A DNA stretch of 6,037 bases from CBDVBL01 sp965555375 (GTDB lineage Bacteria; Zixibacteria; MSB-5A5; UBA10806), in contig CBEWDL010000174.1 in NCBI GenBank assembly GCA_965555375.1, positions 1 to 6,037 on the forward strand. Direction: 5' to 3'. The position numbers and the translations under genes were made by a program. Positions 5,058-6,037 of the stretch are shown in pieces; within the stretch, counting starts at the first letter, position 1, and each line of letters opens with the position of its first letter. Below the pieces are notes generated by a model. It had not been told where the DNA came from, did not search any database, and was given only the letters and a program-made list of their open reading frames with translations.

Positions 5058-5844
5058 TTATATAACGGTCAAAGTCACGCCGGGTAGGATTTCGAAGGGA
5101 CTGCTTAGCATTCCAGTGTCCTTGCGCGATATTTTCCCGAGGAAAAGGCAAAATATATCTGTCCTGTTTGACAGTTCCACTCGGATATTTGAGAAGCCGT
5201 TTTCTCCATATGAAAGCAGCACAAGAGAATGCAGAATATACGGTCTGTCCAGGTGGTATCAAAGGCATAGGGCAATGGGAGGAGAGAGGGTCGTTATAAC
5301 TGTCGTGGACAGAGCGAGCTTTGTATACCGCTTATGTTTTGAAGATTTCTATTTATTGAGGGCGTCTGGCCTTGAAGAAAGCTTCCTTTCCTCCAAGAGT
5401 GAAAAACAAGCTGATGCAGGTCTTCGGAAAATCTCTGAATGGACAGGTTTTCGCAAAATACAGGTAGCCTTGCGGGAATTCGAGGAAATCGCGAAGGATA
5501 AAGGATATGAATCGCGTAGAAGAATTCTGGAAAGGGCAGGATTAACCCGAGAGAAAATACCGCATAGCGTTAAAACGCTGATCGGGGAGGTCTATAAAGG
5601 CCATTGCCAGGTTTGCGACTTCACGTTCCTAAAGAAAGACCGGCGACCGTATTTTGAAATACATCATTTGGAGCGAGAAAGAGGGCACCGCCTCAAAAAC
5701 CTGTTGTCGGTCTGCCCAAATTGTCATCGCCAGTTTGAATACGCAGATGTAAGACTTTGGCACAATTCCCAGCAATGGCTGGTCCGTGTTAAGTTCAACG
5801 ATAGAGTACATGAGGTCAATCAGATCCTATGCAAAAAGTTGTAG
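5047..5844 (+). CDS. Putative restriction endonuclease: B3-like N-domain plus HNH nuclease
   Basis: The 265-residue protein has two recognisable parts. Residues about 4-100 (segments SIPVSLRDIF, RIYGLSRWYQ, GGERVVITVVD) look like a B3/EcoRII-N-type DNA-binding pseudobarrel, judged from pattern, not alignment. Residues 183-230 are an HNH nuclease: C187-x2-C190, the H206-H207 pair, H214, Asn218 in KNLLSVCPNCHRQF, then C223-x2-C226 and H227. The catalytic His, Asn and His positions and the four zinc Cys are all intact, so it is probably active. A charged helical linker (about 120-170) joins the domains. This order fits sequence-specific or modification-dependent restriction enzymes; no methyltransferase is visible. 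ATG 5047 is used, overlapping the small gene before it by 11 nt. TTG 5026 with GAGGA at 5013-5017 is a possible alternative. Local G+C is low (40% in 5401-5460), which could reflect transfer. Confidence 0.82.
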   Translation: MPADYITVKVTPGRISKGLLSIPVSLRDIFPRKRQNISVLFDSSTRIFEKPFSPYESSTRECRIYGLSRWYQRHRAMGGERVVITVVDRASFVYRLCFEDFYLLRASGLEESFLSSKSEKQADAGLRKISEWTGFRKIQVALREFEEIAKDKGYESRRRILERAGLTREKIPHSVKTLIGEVYKGHCQVCDFTFLKKDRRPYFEIHHLERERGHRLKNLLSVCPNCHRQFEYADVRLWHNSQQWLVRVKFNDRVHEVNQILCKKL

Positions 5845-5876
5845 GCCAGATCCTCTATAGGTTTGACAATTGAATA

Positions 5877-5899
5877 GTCAGGACCGCGGGGGTCCTGAC
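5877..5899. repeat. REP-like palindrome after the nuclease gene
   Basis: GTCAGGACC (5877-5885) and GGTCCTGAC (5891-5899) form a perfect 9-bp stem with loop GCGGG. Outside the stem the match nearly continues (TAG on the left, CTA on the right, with one base missing on the left). No T-run follows in either direction. The compact G/C-rich stem, at the end of a gene in an otherwise non-coding stretch, resembles dispersed repetitive extragenic palindromes, but only one copy lies in the window. The rest of 5845-6037 shows no supported gene. Confidence 0.5.
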
Positions 5900-6037
5900 C
5901 TACCCGTTTAAGAGATACGTAGTTAGCCTTCAGTGAAACAAAATCTTTGGCGATTCCGTTATTATTACTGTAAATAGGAATTATTAAGGAAATGAGGGCG
6001 GTCAACTGAAAAATCCAATCGTTTTAGGAAGGATAGA

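Noticed and set aside
5863..5868. Perfect TTGACA -35 hexamer after the nuclease gene
   Set aside because: Position 5886-5891, 17 bp downstream, is GCGGGG, so there is no -10 element.
5820..6005. 61-residue minus-strand frame at the right end
   Set aside because: TTG start without SD, overlaps the nuclease gene end, and reads straight through the palindromic repeat.
6006..6037. Possible start of a downstream gene with a CTG codon 7 nt after GAGGG
   Set aside because: Only ten codons are visible and CTG starts are rare. The AGGAAGGA at 6026-6033 could equally be the SD of a gene starting beyond the window.

Overview
This 6 kb window looks like part of the chromosome of an uncultured bacterium of moderate G+C content, possibly from a candidate phylum. 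I cannot place it more precisely. Start codons are mixed (ATG, GTG, TTG), Shine-Dalgarno (SD) sites are common, and two genes have near-consensus sigma70-type promoters so close to the start codon that the mRNAs should be leaderless. There are no rRNA or tRNA genes, no CRISPR array and no insertion sequence. Most genes appear to be single transcription units on the + strand rather than one operon.

Layout. (1) 2-361: 3' end of a Ser/Ala/Lys-rich, probably disordered protein that enters from upstream. (2) 453-929: small exported protein with two CxxC pairs and a His cluster, followed by an A/T-rich hairpin and a classical intrinsic terminator. (3) 1117-2040: patatin/RssA-like phospholipase with an intact Ser/Asp dyad, behind a TTGAGT-17-TATAAT promoter. 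(4) 2211-2378, minus strand: a 55-residue treble-clef-like zinc-finger protein with a very acidic tail, convergent with the phospholipase gene and hidden under longer spurious reading frames. (5) 2379-2895: A/T-rich intergenic stretch between divergent genes, with two TATAAT boxes. (6) 2896-3345: bacterial PH-like domain fused to a C-terminal zinc ribbon, TTG start. (7) 3532-4755: nicotinate phosphoribosyltransferase (NAD salvage), behind a TTGACG-17-TATAAT promoter. (8) 4854-5057 and 5047-5844: two overlapping genes, an unrecognised 67-residue protein and a protein that looks like an N-terminal B3/EcoRII-N-like DNA-binding barrel plus a C-terminal HNH nuclease. (9) 5845-6037: non-coding, with a 9-bp palindrome of the REP type.

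How the genes fit together. The phospholipase, PH/zinc-ribbon and NAD-salvage genes look like unrelated housekeeping or accessory genes that happen to be adjacent. The best candidate for an undescribed system is the last pair. Its sequence is clearly more A+T-rich than the core of the NAD-salvage gene, the two frames overlap by 11 nt, no methyltransferase is visible, and the nuclease architecture suggests a stand-alone or modification-dependent restriction enzyme with a tiny partner. That reading is inference from domain architecture only.
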